Positions 43,925-51,761 of a DNA stretch of 64,000 bases are shown piece by piece. The stretch comes from Cytobacillus oceanisediminis. Lineage in GTDB: Bacteria > Bacillota > Bacilli > Bacillales > Cytobacillaceae. The first letter of the stretch is position 1; each line of letters begins with the position of its first letter. The position numbers and the translations under genes are program-made. The notes beneath the pieces are model-generated. The model was not told the DNA's origin and made no database searches. It saw only the letters and a list, made by a program, of their open reading frames with translations. The stretch lies in contig NZ_QGTW01000004.1 of NCBI RefSeq assembly GCF_003182355.1, positions 1-64,000 on the forward strand. Reading direction: 5' to 3'.

Positions 43925-45415
43925 ATGAGCAAATTAGAAGAATTTATCAAAAATGAAGGACTTGCTTTTCCTGGAAAAACATATGTAGAAGAACTGTTAA
44001 TGCCGGTTTTTAATGACCAGAGAGATTATTTGTTTCATGTCATGTTTGATATCCACCGGGCACATGTGATCATGCTGGCCGAACAGGAAATCATTCCCGA
44101 AGAAGAAGCAAAAATTATGCTGGAAGGGATCAATAAAGTTGCCGGGGCAGACACCAGTTTACTATGCTACCAGCCTCAGTTTGAAGATCTCTTCTTTATG
44201 ATGGAAGCAAAAATAGGGGAAGAGATCGGGGATGAGCTAGCTGGGAAGATTCATATCGCGCGCAGCCGGAATGATATGGGTATTGCCATGTATAGACTTG
44301 TCCTCAGGGAGCACCTGCTGCAGCTTCTTGGCAGCGCCTATCAGCTAAGCGAGGCATTGCTTGAGCAGGCAGAAATGCATAAAGAGACCTATATGACTGG
44401 TTATACTCATACACAGCCAGCCCAGCCAACGACTTTAGGCCATTATCTTCTGGCAATCTATGATGTACTGCAGCGGGATATTAAGCGGCTATGGGCTGCT
44501 TATAAAACAGTCAACCAATCCTCACTGGGTGCAGCCGCACTTACCACAACCGGTTTCCCGATCTGCCGTGACCGCACTCGAGAGTTATTAGGATTTGATG
44601 CAATCATTGAGAATTCCTACGATTCCATCGGGGGAGCAGACTACTTGCTTGAGACTTCGTCCGCACTCATGACTTGTATGGTTAATACCGGCAGATGGAT
44701 TCAGGATTTTCTTCAGCATGTGACAAGGGAGTTTGGAACCTTCATGGTGGCTGACCCATATGTTCAGGTCAGCAGCATCATGCCGCAAAAACGGAATCCT
44801 GTTTCCATTGAGCATTCCAGGTCTATTGCAAGCAGTGCATACGGGGAGGCTTTTGCAGCGATGAACATGGTTCATAATACGCCTTTTGGCGATATCGTTG
44901 ATACTGAAGATGATCTGCAGCCACATCTATACCGGGCCTTCAATAATGCCAACCGTGTGTTAAAGCTCATGTACGCAGTCATTGCTACTCTAAAAGTCAA
45001 TAAAGAACATGCTAGAGAAATGGCGAAGAAATCCTGCATTACCATCACTGAATTGGCAGACACCCTATCCAGAGACTACAGCATCCCTTTCAGAAAAGCA
45101 CACTCCATTGCCAGCTATATATCCAAACAAACTGTTAAAGAACAAAAGGAACTATGTGACTGGAAAGTGGACGATGTTAATGAAGTGATCCAAGGATTCG
45201 TCCCAGTCTCCCTGACAGAGGAAGAGTGGAAGAAAATCATATCACCTGAATACTTCGTTCAAATCCGAAATTTACAAGGCGGTCCGAATCCGGAAGAGGT
45301 TTCCAGAATGATCAAAAATCGGACCGAAACACTTACAGGGGAACTGCTGAACTATGAAGGAACTGTAAGGAAGCTTAAGGAGAAAAGAGCTAACCTAATC
45401 GGGTTTAGGTTTTAG
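43925..45415 (+). CDS. Argininosuccinate-lyase-like enzyme
   Basis: A 496-residue member of the aspartase/fumarase superfamily closest to argininosuccinate lyase: IHIARSRNDMGIAMYRL near 110, TGYTHTQPAQPTTLGHYLL near 160, and the signature SSIMPQKRNPVS near 280. It would split a C-N bond and release fumarate. At 496 residues it is longer than housekeeping ArgH (about 460), and argG is not nearby. As the last gene of the ROK-ABC operon it more likely cleaves an imported N-substituted aspartate-type compound. EDDS lyase is a known relative with such a role. Substrate unproven. Confidence 0.8.
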   Translation: MSKLEEFIKNEGLAFPGKTYVEELLMPVFNDQRDYLFHVMFDIHRAHVIMLAEQEIIPEEEAKIMLEGINKVAGADTSLLCYQPQFEDLFFMMEAKIGEEIGDELAGKIHIARSRNDMGIAMYRLVLREHLLQLLGSAYQLSEALLEQAEMHKETYMTGYTHTQPAQPTTLGHYLLAIYDVLQRDIKRLWAAYKTVNQSSLGAAALTTTGFPICRDRTRELLGFDAIIENSYDSIGGADYLLETSSALMTCMVNTGRWIQDFLQHVTREFGTFMVADPYVQVSSIMPQKRNPVSIEHSRSIASSAYGEAFAAMNMVHNTPFGDIVDTEDDLQPHLYRAFNNANRVLKLMYAVIATLKVNKEHAREMAKKSCITITELADTLSRDYSIPFRKAHSIASYISKQTVKEQKELCDWKVDDVNEVIQGFVPVSLTEEEWKKIISPEYFVQIRNLQGGPNPEEVSRMIKNRTETLTGELLNYEGTVRKLKEKRANLIGFRF

Positions 45416-45450
45416 ATATTTTTCAGATGAATATGAGCAAAGGTTAATAT

Positions 45451-45482
45451 AGCTGCCGATCGAGATGGCAGCTTTTTTTTTT
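45451..45482 (+). terminator. Intrinsic terminator after the lyase gene
   Basis: AGCTGCC and GGCAGCT arms, then ten or more T. Confidence 0.9.
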
Positions 45483-45510
45483 CGACAAAATTCGGGTGGT
45501 ACCTGGTACC
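45481..45510 (+). repeat. 31-bp dispersed repeat, copy 8
   Basis: Plus orientation, fused to the terminator T run (its first A is replaced by T, leaving 30 matching bases). Confidence 0.88.
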
Positions 45511-45518
45511 TGAAAAAT

Positions 45519-46400
45519 TCAAACAAAGAGGCTCTGTATTTCTTCGATTAAATGAAACACTGCCGGTGTTAGATTGCGGTCTTTCCAAAAGGCAATATAA
45601 ACAGGCCTTTGCAGAAACCTTGAATCAATAGAGCGAGTCACGAGGTTAGGGTTTGAGTAATATTTAACATAGCTTTCCGGCAGGATGGCAATTCCAAGGC
45701 CATGTTCAACCAGGCTGCAGGCGGTTTCTAAACGCTCGATTTCATACATGATATTTGGAGTTAGATTTTCATGCTGAAATGCATTTAAAACATCATCTCT
45801 CGTCTGGAAGCCGGCTGTGCTGATAATAAAATCGTGTTCCGTGAGATCATTCAAAGATATGGAAACTAGACGATTAAGCTCGTCATCTTTATGCATGACC
45901 AGAAGCAGATTTTCTATATAAATGGGGGCAACCTCAATTTCATCGCTATGAATCGGCTGGTTTGTAATTGTAAAGTGAACATCATAATTGGACAGCGACT
46001 CTAAAACCTGTTTATGGCCAAGCAGTTCTTTAAAATGGATTTCTATATTAGGATAACTTTTCTTAAACTGTTTAATCGTTTTAGGAATCCAGTATTTAGA
46101 AGATTCGATCAGTCCAATCGAGATCATGCCGCTTCCTGTTTGTCTAATTTCATCGAGATCCTTTAACATATATTCATGCTTTTTTATAAGATCCATGGCA
46201 CGTGTATAAAAAATTTCCCCTGATTCTGTAAGAGTTAAGCTTCTCGTGTTCCTTTCCAAAAGCTGAATCCCTATTTCAGTTTCCAGCTTCATTATGCTGT
46301 TGCTTAAGGAAGGCTGAGAAATATGCAGTATGCCAGCGGCCTTAGAAAAATTCTTTTCCTTTACTACAGTGGTAAAATAACGAAGCTGCCGAAGATCCAA
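45519..46400 (-). CDS. LysR-family transcriptional regulator
   Basis: A 293-residue LysR-type regulator. The N-terminal helix-turn-helix (residues 1-60, LRQLRYFTTVVKEKNFSKAAGILHISQPSLSN) is followed by the substrate-binding domain. TTG start with GAGAGGTG. It is divergent from hutG-gltS, the standard layout for a LysR activator and its target. The effector is likely glutamate- or histidine-related, from its neighbours. Confidence 0.9.
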   Translation of the reverse strand: MDLRQLRYFTTVVKEKNFSKAAGILHISQPSLSNSIMKLETEIGIQLLERNTRSLTLTESGEIFYTRAMDLIKKHEYMLKDLDEIRQTGSGMISIGLIESSKYWIPKTIKQFKKSYPNIEIHFKELLGHKQVLESLSNYDVHFTITNQPIHSDEIEVAPIYIENLLLVMHKDDELNRLVSISLNDLTEHDFIISTAGFQTRDDVLNAFQHENLTPNIMYEIERLETACSLVEHGLGIAILPESYVKYYSNPNLVTRSIDSRFLQRPVYIAFWKDRNLTPAVFHLIEEIQSLFV

Positions 46401-46433
46401 ATGTATTCACCTCTCATTTATAGTTTCAAACTA

Positions 46434-46472
46434 TTAATATATATAATTTTGGTATTGGTAATTATATATTAA
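46434..46472. promoter_or_regulatory. Candidate LysR binding site
   Basis: A large AT-rich inverted repeat, TTAATATATATAATT (46434-46448) and AATTATATATTAA (46460-46472), in the 129-bp divergent region between the LysR gene and hutG. Confidence 0.5.
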
Positions 46473-46529
46473 CTTAAATATACTTTTTATAGGATAAAAA
46501 TTCAGAATTTATAAACAGCAGGAGGAAAT

Positions 46530-47489
46530 ATGTATATTCAGCCGTCTAGCAATCATTGGATCGGGAGAATTGATAGTGAAACAGACCCACTTAGTTTTCG
46601 GTTTCACCAGCAGGTAAAATTGATGGACCTCACCGCTGATACTGAGGAAGCGGGGGCTGGCCAATCGTTTGGCCTGATTGGTTTTAGGTGTGATGAAGGA
46701 GTTATAAGGAATCGGGGCAGGAGAGGAGCCGCAAAAGCACCGGAAGAAGTTAGGCTGGCCATTGCAAAATTGCCCTGGCATTTGCCGCCGAATGCAAATG
46801 TGTTTGATACAGGTGATATAGAATGTGTTGGGGAAAACATGGAAGAGGCTCAAGCTGAACTGGGAAAAGCCGTTTCCTCTCTTTTTAAAAAAGGAGTAAC
46901 TCCTGTTATTATAGGAGGCGGCCATGAGACCTTTTATGGCCACTATCTAGGGGTCAGGGAGTACTTAGGCCCCGAAGCGAGTGTGGGAATCATTAATATA
47001 GATGCCCATTTTGATATGAGGCCGTATGATCAGCAAACGTCCTCGGGTACTATGTTTAAACAGATTTTGGATCAGGATCAAAATTGCGGATACTTAGCCG
47101 CTGGAATTCAAAAACTGGGGAACACGGCCGCTTTATTTGAGACAGCCCGTAAATATAATGTGAGTTATATATTGGAGGAGCAGCTTTCATCCGCAGAAAC
47201 GGCTGGTGCATTAAAGCAAATAGATGATTTTGCTGTACAATATGACACCCTTATTCTCACTTTATGTACAGATGCCATTATTTCTTCTTTTGCTCCTGGA
47301 GTAAGTGCACCTTCCCCATTTGGTCTTGACCCGAAAACAGTGCGAAAGTTAGTAAGGTATATTGTTTCAAAGGATAAAACAATCTCCTTTGATGTATGTG
47401 AAGTAAATCCTTCGTTTGATGAAGGTAAAAAAACGATAGCTTTAGCAGCACATTTCATTAAGGAAGCACTCATGAATTTTAACAAATAA
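46530..47489 (+). CDS. hutG: Formimidoylglutamase (ureohydrolase family)
   Basis: A 319-residue arginase/agmatinase-superfamily enzyme whose length equals Bacillus HutG as I recall it. It would hydrolyse N-formimidoyl-glutamate to glutamate and formamide. Metal motifs are GGGHETFYGH near 130 and NIDAHFDMR near 155; the third motif reads C-T-D where agmatinases have D-x-D, so one ligand differs. AGGAGG precedes ATG. No hutH, hutU or hutI is nearby, so this may be a solitary copy; glutamate made here links to the GltS gene that follows. Confidence 0.75.
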   Translation: MYIQPSSNHWIGRIDSETDPLSFRFHQQVKLMDLTADTEEAGAGQSFGLIGFRCDEGVIRNRGRRGAAKAPEEVRLAIAKLPWHLPPNANVFDTGDIECVGENMEEAQAELGKAVSSLFKKGVTPVIIGGGHETFYGHYLGVREYLGPEASVGIINIDAHFDMRPYDQQTSSGTMFKQILDQDQNCGYLAAGIQKLGNTAALFETARKYNVSYILEEQLSSAETAGALKQIDDFAVQYDTLILTLCTDAIISSFAPGVSAPSPFGLDPKTVRKLVRYIVSKDKTISFDVCEVNPSFDEGKKTIALAAHFIKEALMNFNK

Positions 47490-47504
47490 TCTAGGGGGTA
47501 CAAT

Positions 47505-48713
47505 ATGGACTTGGAATTAAACAATGTTACCACCATCTTTTTGGCGGTTGCCTTACTCATAGCTGGAGGGTACCTGATTAATAAAGTTTCATTTTTAAAA
47601 CGGTTTTGCATTCCTGCTCCAGTTGTGGGTGGTTTGTTATTTGCCATTCTTGTAACTATTTTTAAACAGACAGGACTTTTAACTATTACATTAGATACTT
47701 CCCTGCAAAGTGTATTCATGCTGACATTCTTCACGACGGTCGGATTGGGAGCGAGCTTTCAATTGGTAAAGCTCGGCGGCAAATTGCTGGTTATCTATTG
47801 GCTTGCGTGCGGAGTATTGGCATTATGCCAGAGTGTCATTGGAATTTCTTTAGCAAGTGTTCTAGGACTTGAGCCTTTATTAGGGGTAATGGTTGGTGCT
47901 GTGTCCATGGAAGGAGGGCACGGAGCTGCCACTGCATTCGGCGGAACAATTGAGGAGCTGGGAGTAAACTCTGCTCTGTCAGTCGGCCTTGCAGCAGCTA
48001 CATTTGGGTTAATAGCTGGAGGTCTTGTCGGAGGGCCAACAGTTAAATACCTTATTACAAAATACAAATTGAATCCATCTGAAGCTGATGCATCAGTAGA
48101 GGTGGCAGCAGCTAGTGAAGAGGTATCTGGGAAATCTGCTTTTGAATTCAATTCCCAAAAGTTTATGGTTCAGATCCTAATCATAACTTTTTGTATGGCT
48201 GCAGGTTCATATTTGGGTGAGTTATTCTCCACCGTTACAGGCTTTGTACTGCCTAGCTATGTTGGAGCCATGTTTGTAGCGGTTATATTCAGAAATATTC
48301 TGGATAGCTTTAATAAAAACATTGTGGATATGAAAAGTATTAGCTTAATTGGTGATGTAACGCTTGGCATTTTCCTTTCCATGGCTTTGATGAGTATTAA
48401 ACTATGGGAGGTCGCAGGTTTAGCCCTTCCAATGTTAATAATTGTTTTTGTTCAAGTTCTATTTATTGTACTTCTAGGGGTATTTGTTCTATTTAGGTTA
48501 TTTGGTAAAGACTACGATGCTGCTGTTATGGTAGGAGGCTTCACTGGCCATGGTCTGGGAGCCACTCCAAATGCAATGGCAAATATGGCTGCCATTACTG
48601 ACCGCTTTGGTCCATCCCCAAAAGCATTTTTAATTGTCCCAATCGTCGGAGCATTCCTCATCGACGTATTCGCCATGCCAATCATTATTACAAGCATTAA
48701 TTTACTAAAATAA
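47505..48713 (+). CDS. gltS: Sodium/glutamate symporter
   Basis: A 402-residue GltS-family transporter with about ten helices. The family segments are clear: PAPVVGGLLFAI near 43, an FFTTVGLGAS region, SMEGGHGAATAFG near 133, and GGFTGHGLGATPNAMANM near 345. It starts 15 bp after hutG with a GGGGG site and is surely cotranscribed. Imports glutamate with sodium; it could bring in a related amino acid for the ureohydrolase. Confidence 0.9.
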   Translation: MDLELNNVTTIFLAVALLIAGGYLINKVSFLKRFCIPAPVVGGLLFAILVTIFKQTGLLTITLDTSLQSVFMLTFFTTVGLGASFQLVKLGGKLLVIYWLACGVLALCQSVIGISLASVLGLEPLLGVMVGAVSMEGGHGAATAFGGTIEELGVNSALSVGLAAATFGLIAGGLVGGPTVKYLITKYKLNPSEADASVEVAAASEEVSGKSAFEFNSQKFMVQILIITFCMAAGSYLGELFSTVTGFVLPSYVGAMFVAVIFRNILDSFNKNIVDMKSISLIGDVTLGIFLSMALMSIKLWEVAGLALPMLIIVFVQVLFIVLLGVFVLFRLFGKDYDAAVMVGGFTGHGLGATPNAMANMAAITDRFGPSPKAFLIVPIVGAFLIDVFAMPIIITSINLLK

Positions 48714-48721
48714 TAAATTCT

Positions 48722-48753
48722 AGGGGCTGAAGCAATTTCAGCTCCTATTTTTA
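48722..48753 (+). terminator. Intrinsic terminator after gltS
   Basis: GGGGCTGAA and TTTCAGCTCC arms followed by TATTTTTA. Confidence 0.8.
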
Positions 48754-48783
48754 TTCGACAAAATTCGGGTGGTACCTGGTACC
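48753..48783 (+). repeat. 31-bp dispersed repeat, copy 9
   Basis: Plus orientation, directly after the terminator tail. Confidence 0.9.
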
Positions 48784-48837
48784 TATTTATTTCGAAAAAT
48801 TCACAAAAAATTTACCGCATAAAAGCGTAAAAGGTGT

Positions 48838-48843
48838 TATAAT
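48838..48843 (+). promoter_or_regulatory. Possible -10 box of the TRAP operon
   Basis: TATAAT about 50 bp before dctP. A clear -35 is missing. An imperfect inverted repeat TTTACCGC/GCGTAAA (about 48811-48831) overlaps the expected -35 region and could be an operator. Confidence 0.35.
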
Positions 48844-48891
48844 TGCCTGTATATTCTAACAAGTTAAACATTAAAAGGGGGATTTAGAGAG

Positions 48892-49926
48892 ATGAAGAAG
48901 AGATTATTGTGGTTAGTGCCGATGCTGGTGCTGAGTCTGATTTTGTCGGCTTGCGGCGGTGGCGGTTCCAGTTCGACCGGCGGTGAGGCTGATTCAGCTG
49001 ATAAGGATAGCGGCAAGACATTCAGTTTGAAGGCGGGTCATTCTTTAACAGAGGACCATCCTTATCACATTGGTTTATTGGAGCTTGCTAAAAATGTGGA
49101 AGAGCGTACTGACGGAAAAGTAAAGATTGAAGTATTCCCGTTAAGCCAGCTTGGAGCGGAAAGAGAGCTTACTGAGGCACTTACGCTTGGAACGGCTGAT
49201 ATGTCGGTTTCTTCTACAGCGCCAATTGCGAACTTCTATCCGGAAATTGGGATCGTGGACATGCCGTTTTTATTTGAATCAAGAGAACATGCTTACAAAG
49301 TGCTTGATGGAGAAGTTGGGCAGGAGCTTTTAAAAGGCATGGAGAATGTAGGCATTGTTGGTCTTGCATGGGGTGAAAATGGTTTCCGCCATATTACGAA
49401 CGCCAAGCATCCAGTCAATAAGCCTGAAGATTTGAAAGGCTTGAAGATCCGTACTCAGGAAAACCCAATCCATCTTGATGCCTTTAACGCATTAGGAGCA
49501 AAGCCAACACCAATGGCCTGGACTGAAGCGCTAACAGCCCTTCAGCAGGGAGTGGTTGATGCGCAGGAAAACCCAATCGTTGTAGCAGATACGTACAAGC
49601 TTTATGAAGCGAACCAAAAATACATGACATTAACTGGCCATCTATATTCACCGGCTGTCATCATGTTCAGTAAATCTGTCTGGGATACGCTTCCTGCGGA
49701 GTATCAGGATATCTTAAAAGAAGAATCGAAAAAGGCGGGCGACCAAATCCGCGACCTGATTACAAAGTCTGATGAAGAATCCTTAAAGGTACTGAAAGAG
49801 CAGGGAATGGAAATCGTAGAGGAAGTGGATGTAGCTCCTTTCCGTGAAGCGATCCAGCCTGTCTATGAAAAATATGAATCTGAATTCGGCAAAGAAAAAC
49901 TTGACGCCATTTTAAACACGAAATAA
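48892..49926 (+). CDS. dctP: TRAP transporter substrate-binding lipoprotein
   Basis: A 344-residue DctP-family receptor, lipid-anchored as usual in Gram-positives: signal and lipobox L-S-A-C21, then a Gly/Ser linker. FSLKAGHSLTEDHPYHIGL opens the binding domain and LKIRTQENPIHLDAFNALGAKPTPM contains the carboxylate-binding arginine region. It captures an organic acid for DctQM. AAAGGGGG upstream. The hairpin right after it probably lets it be made in excess of the membrane subunits. Confidence 0.9.
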   Translation: MKKRLLWLVPMLVLSLILSACGGGGSSSTGGEADSADKDSGKTFSLKAGHSLTEDHPYHIGLLELAKNVEERTDGKVKIEVFPLSQLGAERELTEALTLGTADMSVSSTAPIANFYPEIGIVDMPFLFESREHAYKVLDGEVGQELLKGMENVGIVGLAWGENGFRHITNAKHPVNKPEDLKGLKIRTQENPIHLDAFNALGAKPTPMAWTEALTALQQGVVDAQENPIVVADTYKLYEANQKYMTLTGHLYSPAVIMFSKSVWDTLPAEYQDILKEESKKAGDQIRDLITKSDEESLKVLKEQGMEIVEEVDVAPFREAIQPVYEKYESEFGKEKLDAILNTK

Positions 49927-49935
49927 TAAAACATG

Positions 49936-49983
49936 AAACTTGGCGAGTGCCGGAATTTGACGCCGGCACAGACCAAGTTTTTT
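49936..49983 (+). other. Strong intercistronic hairpin between dctP and dctQ
   Basis: Nested stems: outer AAACTTGG (49936-49943) with CCAAGTTT (49973-49980), inner GTGCCGG (49947-49953) with CCGGCAC (49963-49969), then a short T run. It can act as a partial terminator or 3'-end stabiliser. Confidence 0.75.
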
Positions 49984-50001
49984 ACACATAAGGGGAAGTC
50001 T

Positions 50002-50481
50002 ATGGTGGTTAAAAAATTAGTAGATTCATTGAATGCTTTCATTAAATGGATACTGATCTTTCTATTTTTCATTATGGTTATTGTGGTCTTTTTACAGGTG
50101 CTATTCCGGTTTGTGCTGGATCAGCCGCTTGCCTGGACGGAGGAATTATCACGCTACCTGCTTGTTTGGATTACTTTTTTGGGGGCGGGCTATGCGGTCA
50201 GCGTAAAAGCGCATCCGAGCATCGAGCTGCTTTTTGAAAAAGCAAATAAAGCGGTGAGAAGGGTGATGTTAGTCATCTCAACCGCACTAGTGGTTTTTTT
50301 CTTCTATCAAATAATCGTTAATAGCTTTGTATTTATCGAACGAAGCATGGTACAAACCTCGCCAGCCCTGCAGCTGCCGATGGGCTTTGTTTATACGGTC
50401 ATTCCGATCTCAAGTATTTTATTTGTCATCAATCTGCTCTACATAACCGTTTCGGAATGGGGAAAGGAGGCGAGTAACTGA
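50002..50481 (+). CDS. dctQ: TRAP transporter small permease
   Basis: A 159-residue protein with four helices and the DctQ pattern (FRFVLDQPLAWTEELSRYLLVW, about 36-57). ATG at 50002 has AAGGGGAAG; the longer frame from 49933 runs through the hairpin and is not used. Its stop overlaps the dctM start by one base. Confidence 0.88.
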   Translation: MVVKKLVDSLNAFIKWILIFLFFIMVIVVFLQVLFRFVLDQPLAWTEELSRYLLVWITFLGAGYAVSVKAHPSIELLFEKANKAVRRVMLVISTALVVFFFYQIIVNSFVFIERSMVQTSPALQLPMGFVYTVIPISSILFVINLLYITVSEWGKEASN

Positions 50482-51749
50482 TGGCATGGCTATTATTCGG
50501 ATTGCTGCTAATGCTTTTTCTCATTAACGTTCCGGTTGCGGTTGCCCTCGGGCTCGCTTCCATGATTGTTTTAATGGTTCAGGATAATGTTCCATTGATG
50601 GTTATTGTCCAAAAGATGTTTACTTCTACCGATTCTTTTACGCTTATGGCTGTGCCGTTTTTCATATTGGCCGGAAAACTGATGGAATCTGGCGGGATTT
50701 CAAAGCGCTTAATCAATTTTTCCAGTACGCTGGTCGGAAGCCTTCATGGCGGACTGGCGATGGTATCGATTGTAACCTGTATGTTTTTCGCAGCCATTTC
50801 CGGATCTGCAGCGGCTACGACTGCAGCCGTCGGAAGCATCCTGATTCCGGCAATGGTAAAACGCGGCTATGATAAAAGCTTTTCAACCGCGATCCAGGCA
50901 GCCGGCGGTACGATTGGGGTTATGATTCCGCCAAGTGTTCCGCTGATTCTATTCGGTGTCATAGCCGGAGCCTCCATCGGTGATCTATTTATCGCTGGTA
51001 TCATCCCAGGGGTTTTTGTGGGAATGTCTCTTATTCTTGTTGCTTATTTCATCTCCCGTAAAAGGGGGTACGGCAAGGAAGAAAGGAGCTCATTAAAGGA
51101 AGTTGCATCTGCGTTTAAGAGCGCCATTTTAGCCATCCTCATGCCTGTCATCATTCTGGGAGGCATATACGGGGGAATTTTCACCCCGACAGAAGGATCT
51201 GTTGTTGCAGTTGTGTATGGTCTGATTGTAGGTCTTTTAATCTATAAGGAGATCAAGTGGAAGGACCTGCCGGAAATCTTCATTTCTTCGGCGATCACTT
51301 CTTCGGTTATTTTATTTATTATTTCCTGTGCGTCGATCTTCGGCTTTCTTTTAACAAGAGAGCAAATCCCGGCGCAAATTTCAGAAGGCATGCTGGGGAT
51401 TACGTCCAATGCCATTATGATTTTAATCATTATTAATGTCATTCTGCTGATTGTCGGAACATTCCTGGAGACGTCTGCAGCGATCGTCATTATGGCGCCA
51501 ATTCTTGTGCCGATAGCATCGGCAGCCGGCATGGATCTCGTCCACTTCGGGGTTATCATGGTTGTTAACCTTGCCATCGGAATGATCACGCCGCCAGTCG
51601 GCATCAACCTGTTTGTGGCGTCAAATATCGCTAATATCAGGCTGGAGCACATCGTTCGCGCGATCATGCCATTCATTATTGTTCTGATCATCGATGTATT
51701 GATTCTAAGCTTTATGCCATCAATCAGCTTGTTTTTACTAGACAAATAG
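50481..51749 (+). CDS. dctM: TRAP transporter large permease
   Basis: A 422-residue DctM-family protein with about 12 helices. Signatures: AVPFFILAGKLMESGGISKRL near 58-78, SGSAAATTAAVGSILIPAM near 108, and a C-terminal MITPPVGINLFVASNI. It is the Na+-driven channel of the TRAP system with DctQ. Translationally coupled to dctQ. Confidence 0.92.
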   Translation: MAWLLFGLLLMLFLINVPVAVALGLASMIVLMVQDNVPLMVIVQKMFTSTDSFTLMAVPFFILAGKLMESGGISKRLINFSSTLVGSLHGGLAMVSIVTCMFFAAISGSAAATTAAVGSILIPAMVKRGYDKSFSTAIQAAGGTIGVMIPPSVPLILFGVIAGASIGDLFIAGIIPGVFVGMSLILVAYFISRKRGYGKEERSSLKEVASAFKSAILAILMPVIILGGIYGGIFTPTEGSVVAVVYGLIVGLLIYKEIKWKDLPEIFISSAITSSVILFIISCASIFGFLLTREQIPAQISEGMLGITSNAIMILIIINVILLIVGTFLETSAAIVIMAPILVPIASAAGMDLVHFGVIMVVNLAIGMITPPVGINLFVASNIANIRLEHIVRAIMPFIIVLIIDVLILSFMPSISLFLLDK

Positions 51750-51761
51750 AGGTGAAGGAAT

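Noticed and set aside
43925..45415. Housekeeping argH
   Set aside because: No argG or other arginine genes nearby, longer than usual, and last in a ROK-ABC operon; a specialised lyase is more likely, though not proven.
8669..48783. CRISPR interpretation of the nine repeats
   Set aside because: Copies are kilobases apart, in both orientations, without regular spacers or cas genes.
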